From Sphingomonas sp. LM7 (lineage in GTDB: Bacteria > Pseudomonadota > Alphaproteobacteria > Sphingomonadales > Sphingomonadaceae): a stretch of DNA of 64,000 nucleotides. The DNA lies in NCBI RefSeq assembly GCF_002002925.1, contig NZ_CP019511.1, positions 1,922,001-1,986,000 on the forward strand. Reading direction: 5' to 3'. This document shows, in pieces, positions 27,766 to 36,860 of this stretch; positions within the stretch are counted from its first letter, which is position 1, and each line of letters opens with the position of its first letter. The notes below the pieces were generated by a model that was not told where the DNA came from, made no database searches, and saw nothing but the letters and a program-made list of their open reading frames with translations. The position numbers and the translations under genes are program-made.

Positions 27766-28218
27766 ATGCCGCCGCCAAACATATCTGCTGCTCAACGCTT
27801 CGTTGATCTCGTCACGAAGGAAAAAAACCCTTCCATAGCGATGCTTGCGCGACGGCTGGACGAACTTGCCCTGAGTTACCATGACACGCCTCCCGGCGAT
27901 CCCGATGAGAGCGATGAGCGTCCTACGCACGAAGATCGAGTTAAATATGCAGACATAGGCTCGCGCTTTCCCGACCTCGGTTACTATGGCTCTGCCGACC
28001 CCAAAGGGGTTCCGGGCGAAGCCATCGTAGGCGATGCCATCGACGACATCATGGACATCGCCAACGACCTCAAAGAGGTGTTGTGGCGGTTCGATAAGTT
28101 CGGGCCGAACGACGCCCACTGGTATTTCCGATTCCTGTATCAGATGCATTGGGGCGAACATCTGCGCGACCTCGCCCGCTACTTGTATTCTCGACTGCGG
28201 GTCGAGGACGAACCGTAA
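27766..28218 (+). CDS. DUF5063-like protein
   Basis: The 150-residue soluble product has the DUF5063 pattern in its C-terminal half: GDAIDDIMDIANDLKEVLW, then GPNDAHWYFRFLYQMHWGEH and a final helix HLRDLARYLYSRL. DUF5063 proteins are small helical proteins of unknown function found in widely varied bacteria. GGTAAGG lies before the ATG at 27766. The gene is less GC-rich than its neighbours and sits alone between two exosortase-linked genes of opposite orientation, so it looks like an inserted islet. Confidence 0.75.
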   Translation: MPPPNISAAQRFVDLVTKEKNPSIAMLARRLDELALSYHDTPPGDPDESDERPTHEDRVKYADIGSRFPDLGYYGSADPKGVPGEAIVGDAIDDIMDIANDLKEVLWRFDKFGPNDAHWYFRFLYQMHWGEHLRDLARYLYSRLRVEDEP

Positions 28219-28595
28219 TCCGCTATTGCGGCTATTTCAGATCAAGAAAGAAAAGCCGCCAGCTGCTTACCACCCAACGGTAGCCATGTAATCTCGCAGC
28301 CCACATCGTCCCCGGCGCTTTTAGTAAGGCCACTGGGAATGTAGGATTTCCTGTGCCATCGTCCGCGTCCTGTTCTTTGACATCGTCGAGATGGCCTCTG
28401 CTCATTGCGCAATAATGTGACGCCGAGACGCAATGAAATTGCCTGTTTGCCGTGAAAACCGTGAAATTGCGTGAGCCCAATCCTACACCGTGAGCCGCGA
28501 GCGACTTTCCTCCGTTTCATTACCCCCCGCCCTAGTTTACGCGGCGTCAACCCAACCCCGCTAGACCCGCGCCCAGAAGGAGCGCGCGGGCGGAC
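28219..28595. other. Intergenic region with a dispersed two-part motif
   Basis: I see no credible gene in these 377 bases. The stretch is relatively AT-rich. AATGTAGGATTTC at 28338-28350 and TCTTTGACATCGTCGA at 28374-28389 recur almost unchanged in the intergenic region at 39668-39734. An inverted copy of the TGTAGGATT core lies near 28480. The promoter of the following polysaccharide genes may lie in the last part. Confidence 0.5.
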
Positions 28596-28748
28596 ATGAT
28601 CGACAATCTATCGCTCGGGCTCTCGCATGGGCTGATGCTGCTCGCGGCGTTCCTGCTGTTGCGCCGGCCCGACCTCGATCGCGAGCCCGGACCGGGCGAT
28701 CAGGAGTCAAAGGCCAAGAAGAGCCGCTGGGGAAAGCCCGGTGCGTGA
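28596..28748 (+). CDS. Small protein (50 aa) upstream of the O-ligase gene
   Basis: The ATG at 28596 opens a 50-codon frame: a hydrophobic helix (LSLGLSHGLMLLAAFLLLRR) and a charged tail ending SKAKKSRWGKPGA. AAGGAG lies upstream at a rather long spacing. Its stop overlaps the GTG start of the O-ligase gene by 8 bases, which suggests a translationally coupled leader protein. One membrane helix is likely. Function unknown. Confidence 0.6.
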   Translation: MIDNLSLGLSHGLMLLAAFLLLRRPDLDREPGPGDQESKAKKSRWGKPGA

Positions 28749-30093
28749 TCTCGCCTTTGTCGGCTTTCTCGCAGCGCTGCTGGCGTTCGGCTTTCGCCGG
28801 CCGTTCCTGTTCGTGCTCGCCTATGCCTATATCGACATCGTCTCGCCGCAGCGGCTGACCTATCTGCTGCTCAATTCGGTGCCGATCTCGATGATCGCCG
28901 TGGGCTTGGCCGTCGCGGGCTGGCTGGCAGTCGATGACAAGAAGGACGTCCGCGTCGCTCCGCGCCAGTTCCTGATCGTGCTGCTGCTCGGCTATTGCTT
29001 CTATACCACGCTCCACGCCGATTTCCCGATCGAGGCCAAGGACAAATGGGAATGGGTGTGGAAGGCGCTGGCCTTCGCCGCCTTCCTGCCGCTGACCCTG
29101 CGCACTCGGCTGCGGATCGAATCGCTGCTGCTGTTTATGGTGCTCTCAGCCGCCTCGATCATCATCGTCGGCGGGATCAAGACCGTCGGCTCGGGCGGCG
29201 GGTACGGCGAGCTCAACCTGATGGTGACCAACAATTCCGGGCTCTACGAAGGCTCGACCATCTCGACCGTGGCGATCGCCATCATCCCGCTGATCGTGTG
29301 GTTCACGCGACACGGTACGATCTTCGCGCCCGACTGGCGGGTGAAGACCTTCTGCTATGCGCTGATCTTCGCCTGCCTGCTGATCCCGGTGGGCACCTCG
29401 ACCCGCACCGGGCTGCTCTGCATCGGGCTGCTCGCCTTGCTGATGATCCGCGATACCAAGCGCAAGTTCGTCTATCTGGCGGCGCTCGGCACGCTCGGGC
29501 TGGCTGCCATTCCCTTCCTCCCTTCCGCGTTCACCGAGCGGATGGAGACGATCAAGACCTATCAGGCCGACGCCTCCGCCTCGACGCGCATCGCGGTATG
29601 GAAGTGGACGATGGACTATGTGAAGACCCATCCGATGGGCGGCGGGTTCGAGGCGTATCGCCAGAACCAGATCCGCTACGAAAAGGTCGCGGTCCAGCAG
29701 GCCGACGGCAGCACCGCCAAGATCGACCGCAGCCTCGAGGTCGACAAGGCGCGCGCCTATCACAGCGCCTATTTCGAGATGCTCGGCGAACAGGGCTGGC
29801 CCGGACTGGCGATCTGGCTGGTGATCAACCTGGCCGGGCTGTTCCGCATGGAAGTGCTCCGCCGCCGTTATCGCAAGCCCGAGCCCGGCCAGGAATGGAT
29901 CGCACCGCTCGCCTCGGCACTGCAGAGCGCGCACGTCATCTATCTGCTCGGCGCGGTGTTCATCGCGATCGCCTTCCAGCCCTTCGTCTATATGCTGATC
30001 GGTGCGCAGATCGGGCTCGACACCTATTGCGCGCGCAAGCGGGCCGAGAGCGCGTGGCGGCCGCTGCGCAAGGCCCGGGTCGCCACCGCATGA
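28741..30093 (+). CDS. O-antigen-ligase-like membrane protein, exosortase-A-associated
   Basis: The 450-residue product has about ten to twelve hydrophobic segments and the layout of Wzy/WaaL-type proteins. A large loop around residues 270-350 contains STRIAVWKWTMDYVKTHPMGGGFEAY. The N-terminus (RDLAFVGFLAALLAFGFRRPF, AYIDIVSPQRLTY) matches the putative O-glycosylation ligase family that accompanies exosortase A. It would join or polymerise lipid-linked glycans at the periplasmic face of the inner membrane. The start is GTG at 28741, inside the end of the preceding small gene. The stop overlaps the start of the acyltransferase gene (ATGA at 30090). No exosortase gene lies in this window. Confidence 0.88.
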   Translation: MRDLAFVGFLAALLAFGFRRPFLFVLAYAYIDIVSPQRLTYLLLNSVPISMIAVGLAVAGWLAVDDKKDVRVAPRQFLIVLLLGYCFYTTLHADFPIEAKDKWEWVWKALAFAAFLPLTLRTRLRIESLLLFMVLSAASIIIVGGIKTVGSGGGYGELNLMVTNNSGLYEGSTISTVAIAIIPLIVWFTRHGTIFAPDWRVKTFCYALIFACLLIPVGTSTRTGLLCIGLLALLMIRDTKRKFVYLAALGTLGLAAIPFLPSAFTERMETIKTYQADASASTRIAVWKWTMDYVKTHPMGGGFEAYRQNQIRYEKVAVQQADGSTAKIDRSLEVDKARAYHSAYFEMLGEQGWPGLAIWLVINLAGLFRMEVLRRRYRKPEPGQEWIAPLASALQSAHVIYLLGAVFIAIAFQPFVYMLIGAQIGLDTYCARKRAESAWRPLRKARVATA

Positions 30094-31187
30094 AGGCCGA
30101 GCTGCGGGCGCTGACGGCGGTCCGCGGCATCGCGGCGTGGCTGGTCGTGCTGTTCCATATCCGCCTGTCGCTCCCCGCCTTGCCGGCGCCGGCCGCGGCG
30201 GTGATCGACAAGGGCTATCTGGCAGTCGACTTCTTCTTCCTGCTCTCCGGTTTCGTCATCTGGCTGAGCTGGGGCGAGCGGCTTCGCATCGGTGGGTTGG
30301 GCGCGGCTCCCGAATTCCTCAAGCGCCGCATCGCCCGGATCTGGCCGCTGCACTTGGTGGTGCTCGGTTTCGGGCTGGCCCTTGCGCTCGTCCTGCTGGC
30401 GACTGGACGAGAAGCGCCCCACTTTCCGCTGGGCGAATTGCCGCTCCATGCCCTGCTGATCCAGAATTGGGGCTTCACCGGCGCGCTCGCGTGGAACGAC
30501 CCGGCCTGGTCGATCTCATGCGAGCTTGCCGCCTATCTGCTCTTTCCGCTGCTCGTGCTGGCAATCGACTGGCGACGCGCGCCAACCCCCGCGATCCTGG
30601 CGGCGATCACCGCGCTGCTGACGCTGCTCCACATGATATTCACGCTGCAGGGCGTCGCGGCGCAAGGAGACCATATCCCGCGGCTGGGAATGGTCCGCTG
30701 CATCCTCGAATTCGCCAGCGGCACCGCGGTCTGCGCGCTATGGCTGCGCTGGCGCGAACGCTGGCGGGCGCCGGCGCTGTTCTCGTCCGCGGCCGGCATT
30801 GCTGCAATCGGCATCTGGATCGTGGGCCTGTTACCCGAAACGCTCACCGTCCCGGCCGCCTTCGCCGCGCTGCTCCTCGCGCTCGCGCTCACCTCTGGAA
30901 AGGCGGGCAACCCGCTCGAGGGCCGCGCACTCCATTATCTCGGCGAAGTCAGCTACGCGACCTATCTCGGCCATTTCCTGCTGTGGTTTGCCTTCAAGCT
31001 AGCCTTTGTCAGCGATGCCCGTGCGGTGGCATGGCCACTGATCGCGCTATATTGCGTGCTGGTGCTGGCAAGCTCGGTGGCGCTCTACCACGGCGTAGAG
31101 CGCCCCGCGCAGCGCTGGGTGAACGGACTGTCGCTCAGGCGTCCACGGCCATTTCGAGCTCCAGGCAGTGGATCAGCGCACGGTTGA
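30090..31187 (+). CDS. Acyltransferase 3 family membrane protein
   Basis: The 365-residue product opens with the acyltransferase-3 signature (LTAVRGIAAWLVVLFHIRLS) followed by DFFFLLSGFVIWLSWGERL and FLKRRIARIWPLHLVVL, and has about ten hydrophobic helices. The family O-acetylates or otherwise acylates sugars of exopolysaccharide or lipopolysaccharide at the inner membrane. The ATG at 30090 overlaps the stop of the O-ligase gene, so it is coupled to polysaccharide assembly. Its last ~53 bases overlap the convergent DJ-1/PfpI gene. Confidence 0.88.
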   Translation: MKAELRALTAVRGIAAWLVVLFHIRLSLPALPAPAAAVIDKGYLAVDFFFLLSGFVIWLSWGERLRIGGLGAAPEFLKRRIARIWPLHLVVLGFGLALALVLLATGREAPHFPLGELPLHALLIQNWGFTGALAWNDPAWSISCELAAYLLFPLLVLAIDWRRAPTPAILAAITALLTLLHMIFTLQGVAAQGDHIPRLGMVRCILEFASGTAVCALWLRWRERWRAPALFSSAAGIAAIGIWIVGLLPETLTVPAAFAALLLALALTSGKAGNPLEGRALHYLGEVSYATYLGHFLLWFAFKLAFVSDARAVAWPLIALYCVLVLASSVALYHGVERPAQRWVNGLSLRRPRPFRAPGSGSAHG

Positions 31188-31689
31188 ACGCGGGGATGTC
31201 GCCGGGATTGCGGCTGGTGATCAGCTTGCCGTCGACAACCACTTCCTCGTCGAGGACGCTGGCACCTGCATTGGCCAGGTCGGTACGCAGCGAAGGCCAG
31301 CTGGTCGCGCGCTTGCCATCGACCACATCGGCTTCGATCAGCAGCCATGGCGCGTGACAGATCGCCGCGATCACCTTGTCTGCGTCGAAGAATTCGCGAA
31401 CGATCTCCACCGCGCGCTTGTTCATCCGCAGCTTGTCGGGATTGCCCACGCCACCAGGCAGCACCAGCGCGTCATAGTCCGCCGTATCGACGGCATCGAC
31501 CGTGAGGTCGGGCGTGATGCTCTCGCCCTTCTCGCCTCCTTTCTCGCCGGTGATCGGATCGGGCTTCAACGACGCCAGCGTGACCTGCGCGCCTGCATCG
31601 AGCAGCGCCTCTCGCGGGTCGAACAGCTCCGACTGCTCGAAGCCATCGGTGGCGAGCATCAGCACGCGCGCCTGGGACAATGCGACCAT
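31135..31689 (-). CDS. DJ-1/PfpI-family protein (class I glutamine-amidotransferase-like)
   Basis: The 184-residue product has the PfpI/DJ-1 fold: RVLMLATDGFEQSELFDP at the N-terminus with acidic Glu18, DYDALVLPGGVGNPD, and the nucleophile elbow AAICHAPWLL with Cys111-His112. Members act as cysteine-dependent hydrolases, chaperones or protein/glyoxal deglycases in stress defence; which activity applies here is not readable. The ATG at 31689 follows GAGG and opens the conserved domain. An upstream in-frame ATG at 31776 would add 29 unlike residues. Confidence 0.88.
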   Translation of the reverse strand: MVALSQARVLMLATDGFEQSELFDPREALLDAGAQVTLASLKPDPITGEKGGEKGESITPDLTVDAVDTADYDALVLPGGVGNPDKLRMNKRAVEIVREFFDADKVIAAICHAPWLLIEADVVDGKRATSWPSLRTDLANAGASVLDEEVVVDGKLITSRNPGDIPAFNRALIHCLELEMAVDA

Positions 31690-31801
31690 GGGGAGTACCT
31701 CTTTTTTCTGGGGAGTTACGCCGCCAAACATCTTCACCCCGTCGCAGGTTCCGGAACGAAGCGATGGGCCGCGCATTCAACGGGACAAGCGAGGAGGCCC
31801 G

Positions 31802-32815
31802 ATGACGCTCGACGCCATCGTCTATGTCGATGATCACGAACCGGGAATAACGCGGCGCAAGGTTCGCCACGGCTGGGGCTATTGGGCCCCGGACGGCAAG
31901 CGGATCACCGATCGGGACGAGATCGACCGGCTGAACAAGATCGGCCTGCCCCCGGCCTATGTCGATGCATGGTTCTGCCCCGATCCTAATGGACACATCC
32001 AGGCGGTCGGCTGGGACGACAGGCATCGCAAGCAATATCGCTACCACACCGGCTTCCGCGACGCGCAGGAGGCGGCCAAATATGATCGCTGTGCCGGCTT
32101 CGGGCATCGCCTGCCCAAGCTGCGCGAACGCGTCGAGGCCGACCTCAAGCTGCGCGGACTGTGCAAGCAGAAGGCCGTTGCCGCGGTCGTCCGCCTGCTC
32201 GATCTCGGCACGATCCGCGTCGGCAACGAGTCCTACGCGCAGGAGAATAAGAGCTTCGGCGCCACCACGTTGCGCAAGCGCCACGTCAAGGTGAAGGGGC
32301 AGACGCTCAAGCTCCAGTTCCGCGCCAAATCGGGCAAGCTGCGCGTGATGACGATCACCGACCGGACTTTGTCGAGTTTCGTCAAGCGGTGCCAGGATTT
32401 GCCCGGGCAGAATTTGTTCCGTTGGGTCGATGACGCCGGCGATGCGCATCCGGTCACTTCGACCGACGTCAACGCCTATATCCGCGAGGCGATGGCCGAC
32501 GATTTCACTGCTAAGAACTTCCGCACCTGGGGCGCCAGCGTGCTGGCGTTCGAGGCGCTGGCCAGCGCCACCACCTATCTCGGCATCAAGACGATGCTCG
32601 AACCGGTGACCGAAGCGCTGGGCAATACGCCTTCGATCGCGCGCAAATCCTATGTCCATCCGCGGCTGATCGAGCTGGCCAAAAACAAGGACGCGCAAGC
32701 CGAATTCCGTGCCGGGTTGCGCCTGCCGCGCGCCACCCGCTACCTCACGCGTTACGAGCGCGGTCTGATCTCTTTCCTCGAAGAGAGCGCCGCGCCGCAA
32801 GCCAAGGCAGCCTGA
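31802..32815 (+). CDS. DNA topoisomerase IB (poxvirus-like type)
   Basis: The 337-residue product is a type IB topoisomerase of the bacterial/poxvirus class, which relaxes supercoils through a 3'-phosphotyrosyl intermediate. It has the N-terminal module (ITRRKVRHGWGYWAPDGKRI...LPPAYVDAWFCPDPNGHIQ), QYRYHTGF, the catalytic core with LDLGTIRVGNESYA, KVKGQTLKLQFRAKSGK and FRTWGAS, and the nucleophile Tyr284 in IARKSYVHPRL. GAGGAGG precedes the ATG at 31802. The mechanosensitive channel gene begins 8 bases after its stop. Confidence 0.93.
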   Translation: MTLDAIVYVDDHEPGITRRKVRHGWGYWAPDGKRITDRDEIDRLNKIGLPPAYVDAWFCPDPNGHIQAVGWDDRHRKQYRYHTGFRDAQEAAKYDRCAGFGHRLPKLRERVEADLKLRGLCKQKAVAAVVRLLDLGTIRVGNESYAQENKSFGATTLRKRHVKVKGQTLKLQFRAKSGKLRVMTITDRTLSSFVKRCQDLPGQNLFRWVDDAGDAHPVTSTDVNAYIREAMADDFTAKNFRTWGASVLAFEALASATTYLGIKTMLEPVTEALGNTPSIARKSYVHPRLIELAKNKDAQAEFRAGLRLPRATRYLTRYERGLISFLEESAAPQAKAA

Positions 32816-32823
32816 CCAATCCC

Positions 32824-33954
32824 ATGACCAACACGACTGTCGATAAACCGCTCATCCCCGCGGGCGCAGACCTGCAGGCACAGGCGAATACGCTGTTCCA
32901 CGATTCGCTGATCTGGATAGAGACCCATTGGCTCAACATCGCGATCGCCGCGGGCGCCGCGGTGGCGATCATCTTGGCGCTCCACGCGGTTCGCGGCTGG
33001 GCGCTGCGGCTGTGCCAGCGCGGCGCAGGCGTCGCCAACTGGTATTCGATCATCGGCCGGGCGCTGAGCAAGACGGGCAACTTCTTCATCCTGATGGTCG
33101 CGCTGCGGCTGGTGGCGGGATATGCCAATCCACCGGTGATGGTCACCACCACGATCGGCTTCCTGTTCACGGTTTCGGCGGTATTCCAGGCGGCGATCTG
33201 GGTGCGCGAGATCATCTTCGGCGCGATCGAGCATCGCACAAGCTCGGAGGATTATCACGGCGCCGGGCTGACCAGTGCGCTGGGCATCATCCGCATGCTG
33301 GTGACCGTCGTCCTGTTTGCCATCGCGCTGGTGATGGTGCTGTCGAATGTCGGGGTGAACGTCACCGGCCTCGTCGCCGGTCTCGGCGTCGGCGGTATCG
33401 CGATCGGTCTCGCCGCGCAGGGCATCTTCGCCGATCTGCTCGCCGCGCTGGCGATCATCTTCGACAAGCCCTTCCGCATCGGCGACAACATTGCGTTCAG
33501 CGGCAGCAAGGGCCGGGTCGAACGGATCGGCCTCAAGTCCACTCGCATCCGCGGCCCCAATGGCGAAGAGCGGATCATCGCCAACAAGAAGCTGCTCGAT
33601 TACGAACTGCTCAACAATTCGAACCGCCAATATCGCCGCGTGACGCTGACGATCCGCCTCGCCTACAGCACGCCCGGCGACAAGGCCGCGCTGGTCCCCG
33701 ATATCGTCCGCGAAGCAGTCGAGGCGGAAGGCTGCGAATTCGGCAAGGCCTGGCTGTCCGATTTCGCCGCCCATTCGATGAACTTCGAGATCGAGTTCGA
33801 CTCGCCTTCGCCGAGCGGTGACGTCGCCGACGAAAAGAAGCACCGGGTAGCGATGGAGATCCTCAAGCGTTTCGACGCGCAGGGCATCCATTTCTACGCC
33901 CCCGCCCAGGCGCAGGTGGTACGCGAGGAGGGCGACGGCGGCGGGGAAGAATAA
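32824..33954 (+). CDS. MscS-family mechanosensitive channel
   Basis: The 376-residue inner-membrane protein has four to five hydrophobic helices. The pore helix GLVAGLGVGGIAIGLAAQGI shows the Gly/Ala packing of MscS and is followed by the beta domain (DKPFRIGDNIAFSGSKGRVERIGLKSTRIRG). It would release solutes under osmotic downshock. It is probably cotranscribed with topoisomerase IB (8-base gap) and with the following VOC and NTF2-like genes, which are 12 and 13 bases apart. Confidence 0.92.
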   Translation: MTNTTVDKPLIPAGADLQAQANTLFHDSLIWIETHWLNIAIAAGAAVAIILALHAVRGWALRLCQRGAGVANWYSIIGRALSKTGNFFILMVALRLVAGYANPPVMVTTTIGFLFTVSAVFQAAIWVREIIFGAIEHRTSSEDYHGAGLTSALGIIRMLVTVVLFAIALVMVLSNVGVNVTGLVAGLGVGGIAIGLAAQGIFADLLAALAIIFDKPFRIGDNIAFSGSKGRVERIGLKSTRIRGPNGEERIIANKKLLDYELLNNSNRQYRRVTLTIRLAYSTPGDKAALVPDIVREAVEAEGCEFGKAWLSDFAAHSMNFEIEFDSPSPSGDVADEKKHRVAMEILKRFDAQGIHFYAPAQAQVVREEGDGGGEE

Positions 33955-33966
33955 GGAGAATAGCCG

Positions 33967-34341
33967 ATGTTTTCCGATGTCAGTTCGTCCGCGATCGTCG
34001 CGGTGAAGGATCTCGCCCGGGCCCGGGCATTCTACGCCAACACGCTCCGCCTAGCGCTGGCGTCCGAGGACGATCAGGTCCTCACCTTCCGCACTGGCGC
34101 AACGACGCTGGCCGTCTATGTCTCGGACGCAGCCGGCACCAACAAGGCCAATGCCGCGGTCTGGAGCGCCGGTGCCGACTTCGACGCCGTGGTCGCGCAG
34201 CTCAAGATGAACGGCGTAACCTTCGAGGAATATCCCGTGCTCGGCATGCAGGTGTCCGACGGCATCCACACCGCCGGCGACTTCAAGGCGGCGTGGTTCA
34301 AGGATCCCGACGGCAATATCCTCCACATCAACAGCATGTGA
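33967..34341 (+). CDS. VOC-superfamily (glyoxalase/dioxygenase-like) protein
   Basis: The 124-residue product is a single vicinal-oxygen-chelate domain. VSSSAIVAVKDLARARAFYANTL opens the first beta-alpha-beta module and TAGDFKAAWFKDPDGNILHINS closes the second. A substrate cannot be assigned. It lies in a tight run with the MscS gene and the NTF2-like gene. AAGGAG precedes the ATG at 33967. Confidence 0.88.
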   Translation: MFSDVSSSAIVAVKDLARARAFYANTLRLALASEDDQVLTFRTGATTLAVYVSDAAGTNKANAAVWSAGADFDAVVAQLKMNGVTFEEYPVLGMQVSDGIHTAGDFKAAWFKDPDGNILHINSM

Positions 34342-34354
34342 TCGGAGCGACGCG

Positions 34355-34789
34355 ATGACCGATAGCCAGAGCCCCAGCGACATCTTCACCCGCTACGAAG
34401 ACGCGATCGCGCGCCGCGACGCCGACGCGATTGTCGCCGACTATGCCCCCGACGCAATCGGCTACGACCTCGCCCCGCCGCTGGTCCAGCTAGGCGAGGC
34501 GCTGCACGATGCCGCCGCCGTTCGCGAATGGTTCGACACTTGGGAAGATGATCTGCGCGTCACCCACCGCGATCTCCACGTCCTGGAGGATGGCGACCTG
34601 GCAGTTGTCCACGGCCTCCAGCGCATGACCGGCACCAAGAAGGGCGAGAGTCCCTCGTCGCTGTGGTTCCGCACGACCATTGCCGCGCAACGGATCGAAG
34701 GTGCCTGGAAGATCGCCCATATCCACACCTCGGTCCCGATGGCGATGGACGGCTCCGGCAAGGCTCTGACCTACCTCGAGCCCAGCTGA
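34355..34789 (+). CDS. NTF2/SnoaL-like fold protein
   Basis: The 144-residue product matches the ketosteroid-isomerase/SnoaL-like fold. The N-terminal helix reads DIFTRYEDAIARRDADAIVADYAPDA, then strands LAVVHGLQRMTGTKKGE, SLWFRTTIAAQRIEGAWKIAHIHTSVP. Many members are small enzymes or binding proteins of unknown substrate. It follows the VOC gene by 13 bases, so the pair is probably cotranscribed. The 249 bases downstream hold no gene. Confidence 0.82.
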   Translation: MTDSQSPSDIFTRYEDAIARRDADAIVADYAPDAIGYDLAPPLVQLGEALHDAAAVREWFDTWEDDLRVTHRDLHVLEDGDLAVVHGLQRMTGTKKGESPSSLWFRTTIAAQRIEGAWKIAHIHTSVPMAMDGSGKALTYLEPS

Positions 34790-35038
34790 GCCGCAACAGG
34801 CTATCGATCTGTTTGGCGCGTTCTTGAGCCTTGAGCGCGACTCGGCACTGAACCCGGAACACCGGCTTTAGAACATCGGGTTTGCCGAAACTGCCCAACT
34901 CCGCGTGATTGCGCCCTAGCGCGACGCTACGTCAGTCGACATTTTAAAATTCCCGGTCAGCCAAGGCTTGCGATAGCCCCACCGCCTTCCCTAGATGGGG
35001 GTGCGCCCCTATAGGAGCGGCGCGGGGAGGAAGCCTCA

Positions 35039-35500
35039 GTGACGACGGGATCGATCACCGTTCAGCAGATGGCCGACAGCATCGGCACCGAACGCGTGTC
35101 CGACTGGGTGGAGGTCACCCAGGCGATGATCGACCAGTTCGCCCAGGCGACCGGCGACCACCAGTTCATCCATGTGAACCCGGAAATGGCCGCGAAGACG
35201 CCGTTCGGTGGGACGATCGCGCATGGCTTCCTGTCGCTGTCGTTGATGCCGATGCTCGCCGCGAAGACCGGCGCGCCGGCGATCGAGGGCGTCAAGATGG
35301 GCGTGAACTATGGCGGCAACAAAGTCCGCTTCCTCACCCCCGTCCGCTCGGGCAAGCGCGTCCGCGGCCGTTTCGAGCTGCTCAAATTCACCGAGCGCAA
35401 GCCCGGCGTCTGGGAGCAGGTCCAGCAATATACCCTCGAGATCGAAGGCGAGGAAAAGCCCGCGCTGATCGCCGAATGGATCGCGCTGGTTTACGTTTGA
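35039..35500 (+). CDS. MaoC-like (R)-specific enoyl-CoA hydratase
   Basis: The 153-residue hot-dog-fold protein carries the hydratase-2 motif: [18 protein letters not shown] followed by [15 protein letters not shown], with the catalytic Asp/His pair in GDHQFIH. It would hydrate trans-2-enoyl-CoA to (R)-3-hydroxyacyl-CoA, linking fatty-acid degradation to PHA metabolism; a thiolase gene follows and a PHB depolymerase lies 4 kb on. The start is GTG at 35039 with GGGGAGG upstream. Confidence 0.9.
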   Translation: MTTGSITVQQMADSIGTERVSDWVEVTQAMIDQFAQATGDHQFIHVNPEMAAKTPFGGTIAHGFLSLSLMPMLAAKTGAPAIEGVKMGVNYGGNKVRFLTPVRSGKRVRGRFELLKFTERKPGVWEQVQQYTLEIEGEEKPALIAEWIALVYV

Positions 35501-35510
35501 CGTAAAAATC

Positions 35511-35635
35511 TCCCCTCCCTGCAAGGGAGGGGTCGGGGGTGGGTGCGAGCCGCAGGCGAGCCTCCCTTCCGCTGAAGAAGAGGCCGACGCTGCCGTGTCG
35601 GCACCCACCCCAGCCCCTCCCTTGCAGGGAGGGGA
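35511..35635. repeat. Long imperfect inverted repeat (CCCCTCCCTTGCAGGGAGGGG type)
   Basis: The left arm 35511-35546 and right arm 35601-35635 are near-perfect reverse complements (one indel or substitution). Each arm is itself a palindrome, TCCCCTCCCTGCAAGGGAGG-like. The structure sits between the MaoC and thiolase genes and resembles a paired REP element. A short relative, CCCCTCCCGCTTGCGGGAGGGG with fewer bases, lies at 60808-60829. Confidence 0.8.
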
Positions 35636-35654
35636 GCAGAAGAGAGAAGAACCC

Positions 35655-36833
35655 ATGTCTCGCTCCGCAGTCATCGTCTCTACCGCCCGCACCCCGATCG
35701 GCCGCGCCTATCGCGGCGCCTTCAATGCGCTGCCCGCACCCACGCTCGCCAGCCATTCGATTCGCGCCGCAGTCGAGCGCGCCGGGATCGATCCGGCCGA
35801 AGTGCAGGACGTGGTGTTCGGCGCCGCGCTCCAGCAGGGCAGTCAGGCCGGCAACATCGCCCGCAACGCGCTGCTCCGCGCCGGGCTGCCGATCTCGGTC
35901 GCCGGCATGTCGGTGGACCGCCAATGCGCCTCCGGCCTGATGGCGATCGCTACGGCGGCCAAGGAGATCATCACCGACAACATGGACATCGCAATCGGCG
36001 GCGGCGTCGAATCGATCAGCCTCGTCCAGACCGCGGCAATGCGCGTCGAGCCCGACCGCGAGTTGCTCGCGATCCAGAACGACATCTACATGCCGATGCT
36101 CCAGACCGCCGAAATTGTCGCGTCGCGCTACGGCATCGATCGCGATCGCTGCGACGAATATGCCCTCCAGTCGCAGCAGCGCACTGCCGCCGCACAGGCC
36201 GCCGGCAAGTTCGACGACGAGATCGTGCCCGTCACCGCGACGATGAACGTGGTCAACAAGGAGACCAAGGAAGTCTCGCAGAAGGAAGTCACGCTCACCA
36301 AGGACGAAGGCAACCGCGCGGACACCACGATCGAGGGCCTCAAGGGCCTCAATCCCGTGCTCCCCAACGGCACCGTCACCGCCGGCAACGCCAGCCAGCT
36401 TTCCGACGGCAGCTCGGCCAGCGTGCTGATGGAGGAATCGCTCGCCTCGAAGCGCGGCCTCACCCCGCTCGGCCGCTATGTCGGCATGGCCGTTGCGGGC
36501 ACCAAGCCCGACGAGATGGGCATCGGCCCGATCTACGCGATCCCCAAGCTGCTCGAGCGCTTCAACCTCAAGATGGACGATATCGGCCTGTGGGAGCTCA
36601 ACGAGGCATTCGCTGTCCAAGTGCTCTATTGCCAGGACAAGCTCGGCATCCCGGCCGAGCTGCTCAACGTCAACGGTGGCGCGATCTCGATCGGCCACCC
36701 CTATGGCATGAGCGGCGCGCGGATGACTGGCCACGCCCTGATCGAAGGCAAGCGCCGCGGCGCAAAGTACGTCGTCGTGACGATGTGCGTCGGCGGCGGC
36801 ATGGGCGCGGCGGGGCTGTTCGAGGTCCTTTGA
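35655..36833 (+). CDS. Acetyl-CoA acetyltransferase (thiolase)
   Basis: The 392-residue product has the full thiolase catalytic set: nucleophile Cys91 in DRQCASG, His348 in [11 protein letters not shown] and Cys378 in [11 protein letters not shown], at the spacing of the Zoogloea biosynthetic enzyme. The N-terminus [20 protein letters not shown] also fits. It would interconvert two acetyl-CoA with acetoacetyl-CoA, or act in beta-oxidation on longer chains; sequence alone does not separate these. The upstream MaoC gene and the nearby phaZ fit fatty-acid and PHB metabolism. The ATG at 35655 follows a GA-rich Shine-Dalgarno (AGAGAGAAG). Confidence 0.93.
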   Translation: MSRSAVIVSTARTPIGRAYRGAFNALPAPTLASHSIRAAVERAGIDPAEVQDVVFGAALQQGSQAGNIARNALLRAGLPISVAGMSVDRQCASGLMAIATAAKEIITDNMDIAIGGGVESISLVQTAAMRVEPDRELLAIQNDIYMPMLQTAEIVASRYGIDRDRCDEYALQSQQRTAAAQAAGKFDDEIVPVTATMNVVNKETKEVSQKEVTLTKDEGNRADTTIEGLKGLNPVLPNGTVTAGNASQLSDGSSASVLMEESLASKRGLTPLGRYVGMAVAGTKPDEMGIGPIYAIPKLLERFNLKMDDIGLWELNEAFAVQVLYCQDKLGIPAELLNVNGGAISIGHPYGMSGARMTGHALIEGKRRGAKYVVVTMCVGGGMGAAGLFEVL

Positions 36834-36860
36834 CGCCCGCTTGATCGGAGCATCGCGGCA

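Noticed and set aside
28242..28550. Minus-strand frames in the 28.2-28.6 kb gap
   Set aside because: They lack ribosome sites and protein-like composition and cover the dispersed intergenic motif.
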